30,161 bases of DNA from contig JAMYWO010000164.1 in NCBI GenBank assembly GCA_024220525.1, positions 1-30,161 of the forward strand, in the 5' to 3' direction. The translations under genes and the position numbers were made by a program. This document shows, in pieces, positions 1 through 12,100 of this stretch. Within the stretch, counting starts at the first letter, position 1; every line of letters begins with the position of its first letter. The notes under the pieces were generated by a model. It ran no database searches and had not been told where the DNA came from. It saw only the letters and a program-made list of their open reading frames with translations. This stretch comes from Cochliopodium minus (taxonomy: Eukaryota > Discosea > Himatismenida > Cochliopodiidae).

Positions 1-268
1 GTTGGAAACAAATCTTTTCAATTCATGGGATCATTGGATGGCAATCACTATAGAATCTCAAATGTTTATATTTTATAAGATATCAATTTCAATCGAACAT
101 ATAATGGAATAATTGGATACGGAAATGGTTCATTTAAGAAATTTGGTAAAAGAATTTGAATAACTTTCCTTATAAACTATCATGTCCAAATATTAAAAAT
201 AATAAAATATTGGTTGATAAAGTTTCATCTAAAGAAAAATATTGGTTGGAAATTTTTAAAAATCATTG
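1..268 (+). pseudogene. Fragment of a GLUG/beta-helix-like coding sequence at the window edge
   Basis: Frame 1 opens with residues reading FQFMGSLDGNHYRISNVYI, which resembles the 'F.G.LDG..y.IsN..I' rung of GLUG or pectin-lyase-like right-handed beta-helix proteins. A TAA at about 79 interrupts it. The same frame then continues with coding-looking sequence (NRTYNGIIGYGNGSF) to a TGA near 161. A further coding-like stretch in another frame ends near 268. The 5' part lies outside the window. I see no convincing intron that removes the TAA, so a decayed 3' end is the simplest reading, but an unusual splice cannot be excluded. It is convergent with the kinase gene whose stop is at 329. Confidence 0.25.
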
Positions 269-328
269 ATTATTGGAATACAATTAAAATAAGACAATAC
301 AAAAAGAAGAAACTATAGGAACAAAATT

Positions 329-3300
329 TTAATTATTTTCTATCAATTTGTCTAATTGAACTTTGATCTTCTTGTCTTTAAGTATTTGGTAAACAATCGA
401 AGCAGTAGGCCTGTCAAAAATGAAAAAAAAATTTAATTTTAGAGGAAATTAATCTGTTACCTTTCGTTCGGATCATAAAGAGTCATTTGTTTGAGAATGG
501 TAACAAACATGGGAGGGCATTTGTGAACGTCAGGGACAGGAATATCTGGTATCTAAAGAATATTAATACTTTTGTGATTTTTTTAGAAATTAAAATAACC
601 ATTTCGTTGCTTTTGAACTTTTCTATTACTTCGTGTAAAAATTGGATGTGAACATTATGATAAGCATTTTTTCCTAGGTAAATCTTTGTCAATGAAAATT
701 TAGAATTTTTCCTAAAAATAAAGCTTTTAAAATAATTAACTTCAATAAATAAAATCCCCAAAGAATAAATGTCTGCAGATTCCCCGTACTTTGAGCTTAT
801 AATTATTTCCTTTTCTAATATAAAAAAATTCTCCAAAAAAAAAAAAAAAAAAAATTTTACAGGGGCCATATAAAAAAGTGTTCCAGCGTCCTTTGTCATA
901 GTGTTTTCTTCATATTTAGAAACAGAAACTCTTGAAACACCAAAATCTAAATATAAAATTTACTTTTTAATCGGAATTTCATTTTGTTGAATTTCATTAA
1001 TTTTTTTTACCAGCTAACTTGAACATCCCCTCTTTATTGACCAACACATTAGAAGGCTTGAGATCCCTGTGAAGAACGGGTGGGTCAAAAGAATGGAGGT
1101 ACTTCATGGCATTGCATATTTGGGTGCAACATTCCAACTTTGTTTTGGGATTCATTTTTTTAATTATTTTCTCAACATCTGTGTCCATGAGCTCTGTCAC
1201 CAACCTTTATAAAAAAAATAAAAAATAAAAAATTTGTCTTTATTTAAACAAAAATGAATATAAACTCAAATTATTTGTATTTCTTACATGAGCTCGTCTG
1301 AATGGACACATATCCCATAAATTTTCAAAATGTTTTCATTTTCAAAAGTGGACATCAATTTGATCTCCTTCAAAAACTCTGCGAAAAAGAGTTCACTCAT
1401 TTGCAATATAGTTTTGGCAGCCACATTTTTCCCTATTTTAAAAATATTAACCATACAACATTCTCATTTTTATTTTTCTTTGTGTTAACCTTTGTAAACT
1501 CCTTTTCTTACGAGTGCTTGTCCTCCTTTCCCTATTGTTTCACCTAATATCAATTTTTTAGGGTTAACTTTTGGAACATTTTCATCGTTCAAAATTGAAT
1601 TCAAATTTCCTATTAATAGAAAATTAAACAAAAATGAAAAAGATTGATTGATGAAAAAAAAACCTTGAATTGAATTTTCATTGAAATTTGGCAATAATAT
1701 GTAATTTCTAGATTTGTTTTTGTTTTTTTTGTAAAAAAAGACAGAAATACAAATAATGAGCAGCAACACAAGTAATACAACCAAACCCAACAAAAAAATT
1801 CTAAAAAAAGTCCATTCAAATGAAGAATAATTAATAAGATCCATCGCTTGGACACCCGAAGATGTAGCAACAAAGTATTCATTACTAGCTAATTCAAAAA
1901 CAAAAAAAAAAAAAATCTTAAAAAAATTATTATAATATTATAAAGTTTACCTTGTTGATAGTATATTTGTTCAATACCAGTTTTACTATTAACAGTGAGA
2001 AGATAAACGGTTTCATTGATGGCTGATATAGCGATTTGGTTGACTATTTGATCGTTTGTTTGAAAGAATTGAAATCTTTGATTTATGTTTTGTGAGAACT
2101 CCCTTTCTGTGATGTTGTATGCAGCAATATTCGTCATTGAGAGTGTGGAAGCCCTGTTAAAAATTTCATTTTTGGGAGATAAATTAAATAATAAAATAAC
2201 TTTAAATTACACAAAATTGAAATCTCCTCCTAAATATAATATATCTCCTTCAACATTTAGAGTTATTATATTGGAAGTAGGTAAGGTGGGACCTTTAATG
2301 GGAATGAAAGTTCCGTTCGTGTTGTTTGGGTCGGGTACTTTATACATAAGCAGGTTTGTAAAGTTAAAACCTTAAATTAAAAAAAAATAAAAAATTTGAA
2401 ATAAAAAATTTGAAATAAAAAATAAAAAATAAAAACAAAATAAATGGTACTCGTGGTATTGAATGTAAACTTTCCTCCAATAAAAATATAGCCGTTATAA
2501 GCTGCCAAAGAAACGAAATCACCATTATAAGAAGGAGAGTTTAAAATCAACTGAAATTTACTATCGATCCCAAAATCTGAGTCAAAGGAGAAAATCTCCA
2601 AAGAGCTCGATCCTCCCTGAACCAAAAGATAACCAATTCCTAAAAAAAAAAAATTTATTTGAAATATTCAAATAAAAAAATAAAACTAAACGTTACAAAT
2701 TATCGAATCAAATTTGTAAAATTTATTTTTTACCTGTCAATTGATCAACTGCCATTACATTTAAATTTCTCTGACTTCCATTGGGCAAATAAATGCAAGT
2801 CATATCAGAACTTACCTGACATTGCCTCTTGCAAACCTTTACATAAGCAGCGCTGTTGAATCCGAGGAACACATAGTCTTTGTAGTTTGAGAAATACACA
2901 GAATAAATTCCCTTCTCATTATGGACTTCAATAATCTCTTCCCAGTCATAACCTATTATAAAGATCATGAAAATAAATATTTTTAAAAAGTGATTTTTTT
3001 TTTTTTTTTTTTTTAATATAATAATGTTTAATTATTTTTAATGAAAAATAATTTTAAAAATATTTTCAACATTACCATCCCAAAAAGCTATCGAATTCAA
3101 GTTTTGTTCTTCTATGGAAGTAAACTCTCCAAAAACGTAAAAGGAGTCAACACCGCAAGACTTGATGCTTTTGATGGAGGGGGTATAATACAAGTTGGAA
3201 ACGTTAGAGAAAGTAGTGACGTCAGAGTCAATGTAGAAAGTTCCATTAATGGAATAGATATTGTCATAGTCAGGTTTCACTCGAGTGACAGTATAATTAT

Positions 3301-4742
3301 TTGAGTCGTAAAATAATGATGGAGAAGGGTAATAAATGCTATCTTTAAAAAAAATTTTTGAAGAAGAGAAATTTAATTCTCATATTTTACCTTTTGTAAT
3401 ACTAACAAATCTCTTGTTTAGATTGCTTATTGACAAATCAGCATATTGAAAAGAAGGCATCTTCACATTCGAGAGTAAAATCCTTTGATATATTTTTATT
3501 AAATTTGCTAGTTTATTTTTTTTTTTTAATATTTACCATTTTTGGTTGTCATTCTCATTTAAATATTGAATAGTTTCATTTTGGATGTTGAACAAGAAAA
3601 TTCTCCCATTTTCATCGCTATCAATGTAAAATGCTCCGATATAATAAGGATTGTTGACAATTTCCAGATTTCCTGTCACATTTTCATAAGAGAAACTTCC
3701 ATTGTACAGATTATTTGTGTACTTCAAAACTCCTAGTTCAGTCAAAAAGTAAGACACCTTTCAAATAAAACAATATAAATTCTTGATGTGATTAACATAT
3801 TTTACAAGATAATCGATATTTTGAAATTTATAAAAAATTTTTTTACTATTATTTGATCAGATACATATTTCCCTTTTACTCCATGATAAACTGTACCAAA
3901 AGTGTTGTTATATTTGAGATCAGAATTGAAGCATTTCTGCATAGGATCGTACCAATGAAAATTAGAAATTTTCTCACTACCGTCACAATTTTTTAAGTTG
4001 ACCTCATTGTACAACAGGATTGTTTCGCCTACCCAACCCAATACATTATAACAACAAGGTGAATTCGTTAAATAAGTAGTCCATTGTCCTTCAATAAAAT
4101 CATAAGATACCAAATTAGGGTATAGTTCGTCGTTGAGATATTGAATATAGATTTTGGAGATTCCGTCATAGGAGGTGGTTGCGCAGTTTGTGTAGTCTTC
4201 GATCCCGTTTCCCATCACGTCACAAAACCTCGTTGTTAGATCACATCTCATGATGTTGTTGGCAGGAATGTCTCCCAAAGATTGTATTTCTCCAATCAAA
4301 ATCACTGTATTATCTATTTAATTTAATTTAAAAATCATTCAATATTTATTTTTATAATAGGATAATTCAATCATGAATTTTCTTTTTTACTCGACAGCTT
4401 GATGACATAATCAATGGATTGACAATTTATATTTGGGAAATAGATTTGAGGAGTGCCATCTTGAGATAATAAAATGAGATTGCTGATAACTTTATTATCT
4501 AGCAGTGACATTTTGCCATAAATGAAAACATAATCTTGTCCATTCAGAGTGATATGCGTCAATCCCCTCATATATGATTCATTCTGTATGTATCCCTTGG
4601 AAATAGCCTTCGAAATCATATTATTTTGAGAAAAATAAAAAAATCCATTGTTGTTGATGGTATTGGTTGGATTGTACATTATCAAACCCTCTTTCATAAA
4701 TACAGAAACCAAAAGAATGAAGAAAAAAATTATTTCTTTCAT
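329..4742 (-). CDS. Receptor-like protein kinase: secreted kelch/Rax2-like ectodomain, one TM helix, kinase domain
   Basis: Multi-exon gene. The chosen ATG (4742) opens a signal peptide (MKEIIFFFILLVSVF); an in-frame ATG at 4778 is an alternative. Exons between 4742 and about 1890 encode a long ectodomain with repeated 'YIFIGGKFT', 'FYVFGEFTS...IAFWDG' and 'MILIGEIQSLGD' units, like the propeller repeats of Rax2/kelch-type proteins. One hydrophobic helix (about 1805-1735) is followed by a basic stop-transfer stretch. The cytosolic kinase has GKGGQA (glycine loop), VAAK (ATP lysine), a helix-C Glu (FLKEIKL), HRDLKPSN (catalytic Asp), DFG after splicing, DIYSLG, and DPNERPTA near the C terminus; the stop is at 331-329. 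All key catalytic residues are present, so it should be active, most likely TKL-like Ser/Thr. Oddity: my splice gives MAP-N rather than MAP-E at the APE motif, next to a long poly-T intron end. The ligand is unknown. Confidence 0.8.
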
Positions 4743-4831
4743 TTTTATTTTATTATTTTTCATAAATCTGTTTTTCATAAAACAAAAATGAAATTTTATT
4801 TTGATAAATCGAAAAGATACAATTGCCATTC

Positions 4832-6136
4832 TCAATAATCTATGATCCTATAAGTGAAATCGATCATTTTTCCGTTGTGCTCGGGAGTCATGAAATCCAA
4901 AATGTTCAAAATCCTGAGAGCACCAATAAAAGGGGATTCAGCAATACCATTGCCATAAAAAGCAAAAGAACCTTTTTTTTTTAAATTTAAAAAAATAAAA
5001 ATGAAATTCTTTGAAAATTTTCGAAAATAAAAGATTTTATTCACCAGAAGCAACGAATCCAGGGTTCCCTGTCGCCAACATCACATTGTGTTTTTCATAA
5101 TCAAGAGAAACATTTTTAACCAAAGCATTCAAAGCAGTCAAAGAAATTCTTTTAAAAAAAGAAAATTAAAGTAATTTGAAGAAATAATGTTTTTTAATTT
5201 GTCAAATTTTACCTTGTTGCATAGACCCTTGAAGAAAAATTATCGGACATAGAAGCGAGTCTACTTGAAATAACCAACACTTTGGGTTTAGTTTTTAAAA
5301 CAAGATCATTGAATACTTGTAACACATACATTACTAAAGTAAAATAAACAATTTAATTTAATTATTTGATTAAATTAATAGAAAAAAAAAAATGAAATTT
5401 ACCAGAAAAAAAAACTTGTCCCATTGCTACATCAATAGAATCTCTCTTTTGGCTCTCTATGGTTTGCTTTGGATCAAACCCCTCAATATAATACACATAA
5501 ACACCAGTTAAAAGTATGTCGAGTTTTTTTAACCTGAAAATGAAAAAAAATAAAAAAAATTTTAAAATTAAACAAATAAAAACAAATAAAAACAAAAATA
5601 AAACAAATAAAAACCAATAAAAATGATAAAAAAAAATTTAAAAAAAAACCCTTTTTCTACACAAAGTTTGTATGCATTTTGTAAGGAATTGATATTGACG
5701 GGATCGTAAGCTATTGAAGTAACAAGGTTTAGAGTGGAAACTTCTTTGAATGCTTCATCCACATCAAATTTTTTGTCTCCTTCATCATACAAAGCAAAAA
5801 CTTGGTAACCTGTAAAAAGATGATTAAAATAAATAAAAAATAAAATATAAAAAACTACTAAAATAAATAAAAAATAAAAATAAAAAAAATAAAAATAAAA
5901 AATAAAAAATAAAAAATAAAAAATAAAAAATAAAAAATAAAAAATAAAATAAATAATGAATGAATAAATTAGATTAATTAAACCAAGAGAGGCAAGTCTT
6001 AGTACAAGATGTGTAGACATGGCGAGATTAGCATTGGTAACGACAGCCACCAATCCCTGGTCTTTATGAATAGGGGAGATTTTCGAATAAGACTGTTGGG
6101 AAGAAACAGATGCAATATTCATATTAATTTTTTCGT
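4832..6136 (-). other. Degenerate short-chain dehydrogenase/reductase domain at the C terminus of the giant gene
   Basis: Six exons encode a Rossmann-like SDR of the C-factor/sniffer type. GLVAVVTNANLAMSTHLVLR is the beta1/glycine-motif region, LASLGYQVFALYDE is alphaB-beta2, KKLDILLTGVYVY is the 'LDILINNAG' strand, PKVLVISSRLASM holds the catalytic-Ser strand, and YATRISLTALNALV is the active-site helix. MLATGNPGFVAS corresponds to the 'PG.V.T' strand. The glycine motif has lost its glycines (TNANLAMS), NNAG is TGVY, and the YxxxK helix has Leu where Lys is expected (S-L-T-A-L-N against S-K-x-A-L-N). The fold is therefore probably retained without dehydrogenase activity. It joins the upstream LRR exon in phase 1 across intron 6287-6137. 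Confidence 0.7.
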
Positions 6137-9100
6137 CTGTAAAAATATGATTAAAATAAATAAAAATAAAAAAATAAAAAAACAAAAAATAAAAAATCAA
6201 AAAATAAAAAATCATTAAAAATAAAAAATAAAAAATAATAAAAATAATAAAAAATAAAAATAAAAAATAATAAAACAAAAAAACTACCAAAATACATTTT
6301 CTTCCTTAATTGATAAGATGGATCAAGATTCTTCATATATTTTTGAGAGATCTCTCGTTTTTTCTCTTCTGGAATTTTCAAATTATCGAGTTTGAAATGA
6401 ACGAGGTTCTTGAAAGGATAAATGTACTCCAAGAAGTTTTCGCTGAGATTTTCTGTTCTAATGAGAAGAGATCTGAGTGACTGAGCAAGGTTTGATTCGC
6501 CCCAAGCTAATATGAAAAAAATAAAATAAGAAAAATAAAATAAAATAAAATAAAAAAACAAAAAATAAAAAAATAAAAATTTTAATTAAAATAACCTTTT
6601 AAGAACTCTGGATTGGTCGCTAAAAGTTGATTGGTTGTTCCGTTCAAAGTGTCAATTTGATCTAAGTTTAAATCTTTCAGTGAGATCATATCCAAGTTAT
6701 AAATTAACTAAAAAAAAAAATTATAAATTAAAAAAAATTAACTAAAAAAAATTAACTAAAAAAATAAAAAATATTTTTGAGAAATAAATAAAAAATAAAA
6801 ATTACATTATGGGTTATTGCAAGTTTTCTCAACTTTGGAAGCAATGCAACAGACCTGGCCACATTTTCGTTGTAGAACCAACCTTTGAAGGTCCTCAAAT
6901 TGGGAAAGTAAAAATTATTGCTCTTGGTGTTTCTCGAAGTGACCATGAAAGTCGAAGAAATTTTACGGAGATAATATCCACATTTCTCCGCTATCACTCC
7001 AAAAATCCCGGTTGTGATGGTTGTATTTTTGTTTGCTTTGAATTTGACCAAAGTAGGTTCGTTCTTGAAAAGACTTTCAAAACCTAAATGAAAATTTTTT
7101 TAATATTTTATATTATTTTTTTTATTGTTACTTTTTTTGTTATTTTTATTTATTTAATTTATTATTTTCATTTTTATTTCATCAAAACTTCTTTTTTTTA
7201 AATCATTATTTGAAAACATGTTCAAAAAATTTTTAAAAAAAAACTTTTTTTATTTTTTTATTTTAATTTTTATTTATTATTATTTTTATTTTTATTTATT
7301 TTTTTTAAAAAAATTTACCTTCTTCGGATACATTTGGGCAATCAAATACGTTGAGTTCTTTGAGCTTGGGATGTAAATTGGAGATGTAAGAAAACCCTTC
7401 ATTGGTTACGTTGCTGTCTGTAACTCCGAATTTGACGAGGTTTTTTAGTGTCGTACACAAAAGTTTCATTATTTGATCGTTTATATTACAATTGTAGACT
7501 TTTAATTCCACCAGATTGTCCTGATTAAATGAAAAATAATTTAACAAAAAATTAAAAAATAATTATTAAAATTAAAAATGATAAAAATAAAAAATGAATA
7601 CCAATTTATTGATTATGGATTCAACTTCCTTTAGTATTATATTTGATTTATAGATTTTAAATTTGAGCAAATTTTCAAACTTAAAGTTTTTTAAATGCTT
7701 GAATTCCACAGAAGAGATAGTTAGATGCTCTATTTTCCCGCAGCTGGAAAGTTTGGATAAGGAGAAGGCGGATAGTCTCTCACATAATTTTATACGGAGC
7801 ACTTTCAAGGTACTTAATGAATTTTCGAGAATTCTTGAGAATGTCTTGTCCCTTTTACAAAAAATAAAAAATAAAAAAAATGAACAACAAAAAAATTAAA
7901 ATTTAATAAAATTTTTAATTAAAAATATGAAAAATGAAATAAAAATTTTTACGTTATTAGAGTTGATTGAATGTCGAGATATTCAAGATTGTTATTGTCC
8001 AGAGAAGACAAAAATTGATCTCCAACACTTTTGCAATAACGAAGATCAAGTTTGGTGATAGATGTCGGCCACTTGATCGAAATTTCATCATTAAAATTTT
8101 CGTTGCATCTGGCTAAATAATTATGATTTATTTAAAAAAATTGGAAATGTAAAAAAAAAGAATTATTTTACCTTTAAACTCTTTCAATTTTTGAAACTTT
8201 TGTACTTCTAAAAAAATTTTTTAAAATCAAACAATAAATTAATTTTAAGAAATTAAATTTTGTTAACCCGATATTCCTTTGTTTGTTATTTCACAGCAAT
8301 GGTTAATAGAAAAATACTCCAGCTGGCCAGAAAATTCTCTTGCAACGAACTCAATGTCGCAGTCTTTCAACAAACAAAGAGTTATGTCCAAGTTATTAAG
8401 ACAAGGGAAATTGTTTCTGTTGAAATTTAGTTCAAAATGAGAACCTATCAACCTCGAACAGTTTTTAACTTTAAGAGTTTCCAAAGAAGCAATCTGGGGT
8501 AGGCGATCTAACTTGGAACATTTTTTCAAATAGAGGCATTTCAATTCTTTGAGTTTGGAGAGATGTGTGAGTGAATCAGAGTCGATCATGCTTGGCCCTA
8601 AGGTGATTTGGGTCAAGTTGGACATGGTTGAGAGACTTTGAATTCCGTCGTTTCCGAGGTTCCAATAATTTCCCAAATATATTTCTTTGAGTTTGGGAAA
8701 CCACCTTAAATGAAAAAGTTTAAATAAATTTAGTTTTTTTAAAAAATCCAATAATGGTACTTTGAAAAAGTTTTTAAGGTTTCGTTGGTCAACATTCCAC
8801 TATCATTCATATGCAATGTTTCTACGACATTGTGGTTTGACAAAATGTCCAATCTGTCCAAAATCAGTTTATCTTCATTCAAAAAAAAAAAATTGAATAA
8901 ATAAGAATTTATATTTAAAAGTGCAATAGCTCACCTGTAATGGATCCCTTGATGTATCTCGAAACATCCAAAATTTTGAGTTTTTCAAAAAAAAATTTCA
9001 TTCTCCCAAACAACGTGGTACAATATCCAGACAACTCCAACAAGATCCTGGTGACACAGCCCTGCTCTTGAGCAAAATTTTCAGAGATGATGTTCAATAT

Positions 9101-12100
9101 TTTGTTGTAGACGTGCTCATTGTTGATCACTATGATAATATCGTGGTTTTCTTCTGTGATGAAGTTGGTAGATTCCCACGAATATCTAGAAATATTTTCC
9201 TAAAAAAAAAACAGAATATAAAAATAAATAAAAAACAAAAACAATAAAAAAATGTTTTTGATAAAACAATATAAAAATAAAAATAATGAAGTTAAAACAA
9301 ATCAACTAAAAAATAAAAACAAATAATAAAACAAAAAAATCAAAATAAAAAACAACAAAAAACAATAACAAAAAAAAAATAGTTTACATATGTAATGACG
9401 GCCAATTCTTCAAGAAACGCAACTTTCTTTGGAAACTCTTCTTTCTCCGTGTACTTCTCTAACTTTTTATATACACGTACAATCTTGTCCAATCTCTTGG
9501 TGGCACCATAAGAATTCCTGAAAAGAGAGAGTTCTTGCATGATGTTCTTGATTTTGATGTATTTGAATTTTGGCGGCAAAACTTCTTCATTGAACTTTGC
9601 GAGCTTGTAGATTTCAGAGAAAATCTCTTGTGTGTAGTAGAAATACTTTTTGAACTTTTGCATCCACGTCTCATTTTTGAAAAACTCTTTCTGAGCCAAC
9701 GCAAAGTTTAATGTGTAAATCCTGAGTTTCAAGTAACTAATTCTATCGATGGTGTTCCCCCTGGAACCTTCATCCATCATTTTAGAAGCCCTATGAAAAA
9801 TCAATTTAAATTTTTTTGAATTAAATATGTTTCATGAAATACCTGATGATCATTTTTAATTTTTCTTTGATATCTTTTTTGCTGGATATTGCCTTTAAAT
9901 TTTAAATGAAAATATCTTTAGAAAAAAAATGTTATTTTACTTGTTTCAGTAAGTTTTTTCCACTCGCTATTGAAAAGAATTTGATCCCTTTCACGTTAGA
10001 AGTTATAGTGTCAAAGTCTTCGTAAAAAAACTCAGAATCAAAGTTGTTGTAACTAATTTGCAGGTCTTCAAATTCATCTTTTTTCATTCTTTTACTTTCA
10101 TAAACTACAAGCCTTTTCATCACATCTTTACCCAAATGAACCCCTAAAAAAGGTAATTTTGTACAGAGGATCAAAAATATTTCATTTTTTTTTGGAAATT
10201 TTAAAGACCTATTTTTTCTGATATCATTTTGAAAACATCCGAAATTAGCATTCCTTTAACAAGATTATATGAAGAATCTTTCTCTTCCTCTGTCAATGAA
10301 TATTCCCCAAATTTTTCCCTATTGTTTTTAAAATAAGACAAATTAATATTTTTAGTTAAAAAAAAAAATTCACATAATTCTTTTTTTGATTTCATTTGTG
10401 TTTTTTAGTAGAGAACTGCTAGGGTCAAAAAACTCTGCATAAAGTTTGAGGGTGATCTTCAGAAAAAGTTCATTCTTGAAAATCCCCATTTTTTCTCCTT
10501 CTTCCCTGAATGACCTATTAAAAAATAGATTTAAGAAACAAATTTTAAAAATAAATTCCAAATAAACAAACTCTTTCAATAAGGTAGCACATGATCTACA
10601 AATCCTGTTTTTTTTAAAAAAAAAAATATCAAGAATATAGGTAGTTGGAAAAAAAAGATTTACATTTCGTACAGAGCCTGCTTTTTGATCTCTCTATTTA
10701 CCAAATGAGATCTGACAAGCCCCAAATACCTTGCATTAATTCCTCTTTCTTTCATTCTCTTTCAAAAGAAATAAAAGAATGCAAATTGTAAAATGTTGAT
10801 TTTTTTACCTGTGAGAGCCAAGTGAGGTCATACTCTTCTTTCTCGTCGGGTAGTTGAATAACTTCACAAAACTTTGGAATTCTTTCTTCACGAAGGACTC
10901 TCGATGCTTCCAAAATCTAAAAAAAAAATTATGATGAAAAAAATTATAATGAAAAAAAAAAAATTACTTCTTTGTTGTGTTCCTTTGCTCCATTAAGCCC
11001 AAACCTTGAAAATGCATCACTACTCAACGGTTTTTTATACCACTTTATGAACTCGGGCCTGAATTGTTGATAGAAAATGGAATTAGGGCTGGACATCAAA
11101 AAATCAGGAGGAAACAATCTGAAATAAGATAGATTCAATAAAAAATGAACGAATTATATTCTCAATTAAAACATACCTAGCAACATCCACGAAATACAGA
11201 TTTCCATCCCTCCCTTTATGTATCTCAATGTCACAAGGACCATAACACAAGTGCTTGTTGTGTTGAGAGTCAACGCAGTAATGTGGCTTCAAATAATATA
11301 CCTTGCTGATGTATTGCATAATTGTGTTTGCATCCTTGTTTAAATCCAATATTGTTCTTCCACCTTTGAAAATTGAAAATTTTAAAAAAAACTAAATCCA
11401 AAAAAAAACTACCATCCTGGGAACCATATACCAAGGAATTACCACCAATAGGAAGTAAAGCCTGTACTATAAATAAACGTGATTAATTTAAATATCAAAG
11501 TTTTCTTTCCAAATAATTTACCTGACAAACTGTAACCCAAAAAATCTATTCTGCAAGCAAGAGATATTTTTAGCAATTGGCCAGAACACTTTGTTGCAAC
11601 ATCAAAAAGAGCGGTCGTTGCTTTGAAACAAAATATTAAAGCGAAAAATTGTTTTTTTTTTTTTTTTAACCTTTAATCTCCAATCCTACAGATTTTTGGG
11701 CTAAATTATCATTTCTCTGGGAGCCTCCATATATAAACGCACCTGGTGCTATTTCAATATCTTATAATCAATTAATAATAATTAAATCAAAATATTAAAT
11801 GTATTATACCCTGTGCAAATTTGAAAAGCATTCCATGAACTTCATTTAGTAAAAAATATATCAGCAAATTTTGATAAAAAAACAAAATATGCGATATTTA
11901 CCAACAAATTTTTCTCCTCCAGCTATACCACCAAGTGATACAGGTTTGATTGTCTTTTTTGATAAAGGAAGAAATTTCTCAGAGATGATTATCTCTCCAT
12001 ATTTCTATTTGAAAGATTAAATATTTATAAAGAAAAATTTTTCAAATTTACCCTGGCATTGATATTGAAATTTTTTGTCAATGTGGATATCATTGAATTC

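Noticed and set aside
6809-7087. Plus-strand 92-residue ORF
   Set aside because: It is the antisense shadow of an LRR exon (GFESLFKNEPTLVKF...) that splices in phase on the minus strand.
9459-9704. Ser/Lys-rich minus-strand ORF
   Set aside because: It is an out-of-frame shadow of the CLU-LRR gene exon at about 9780-9388.
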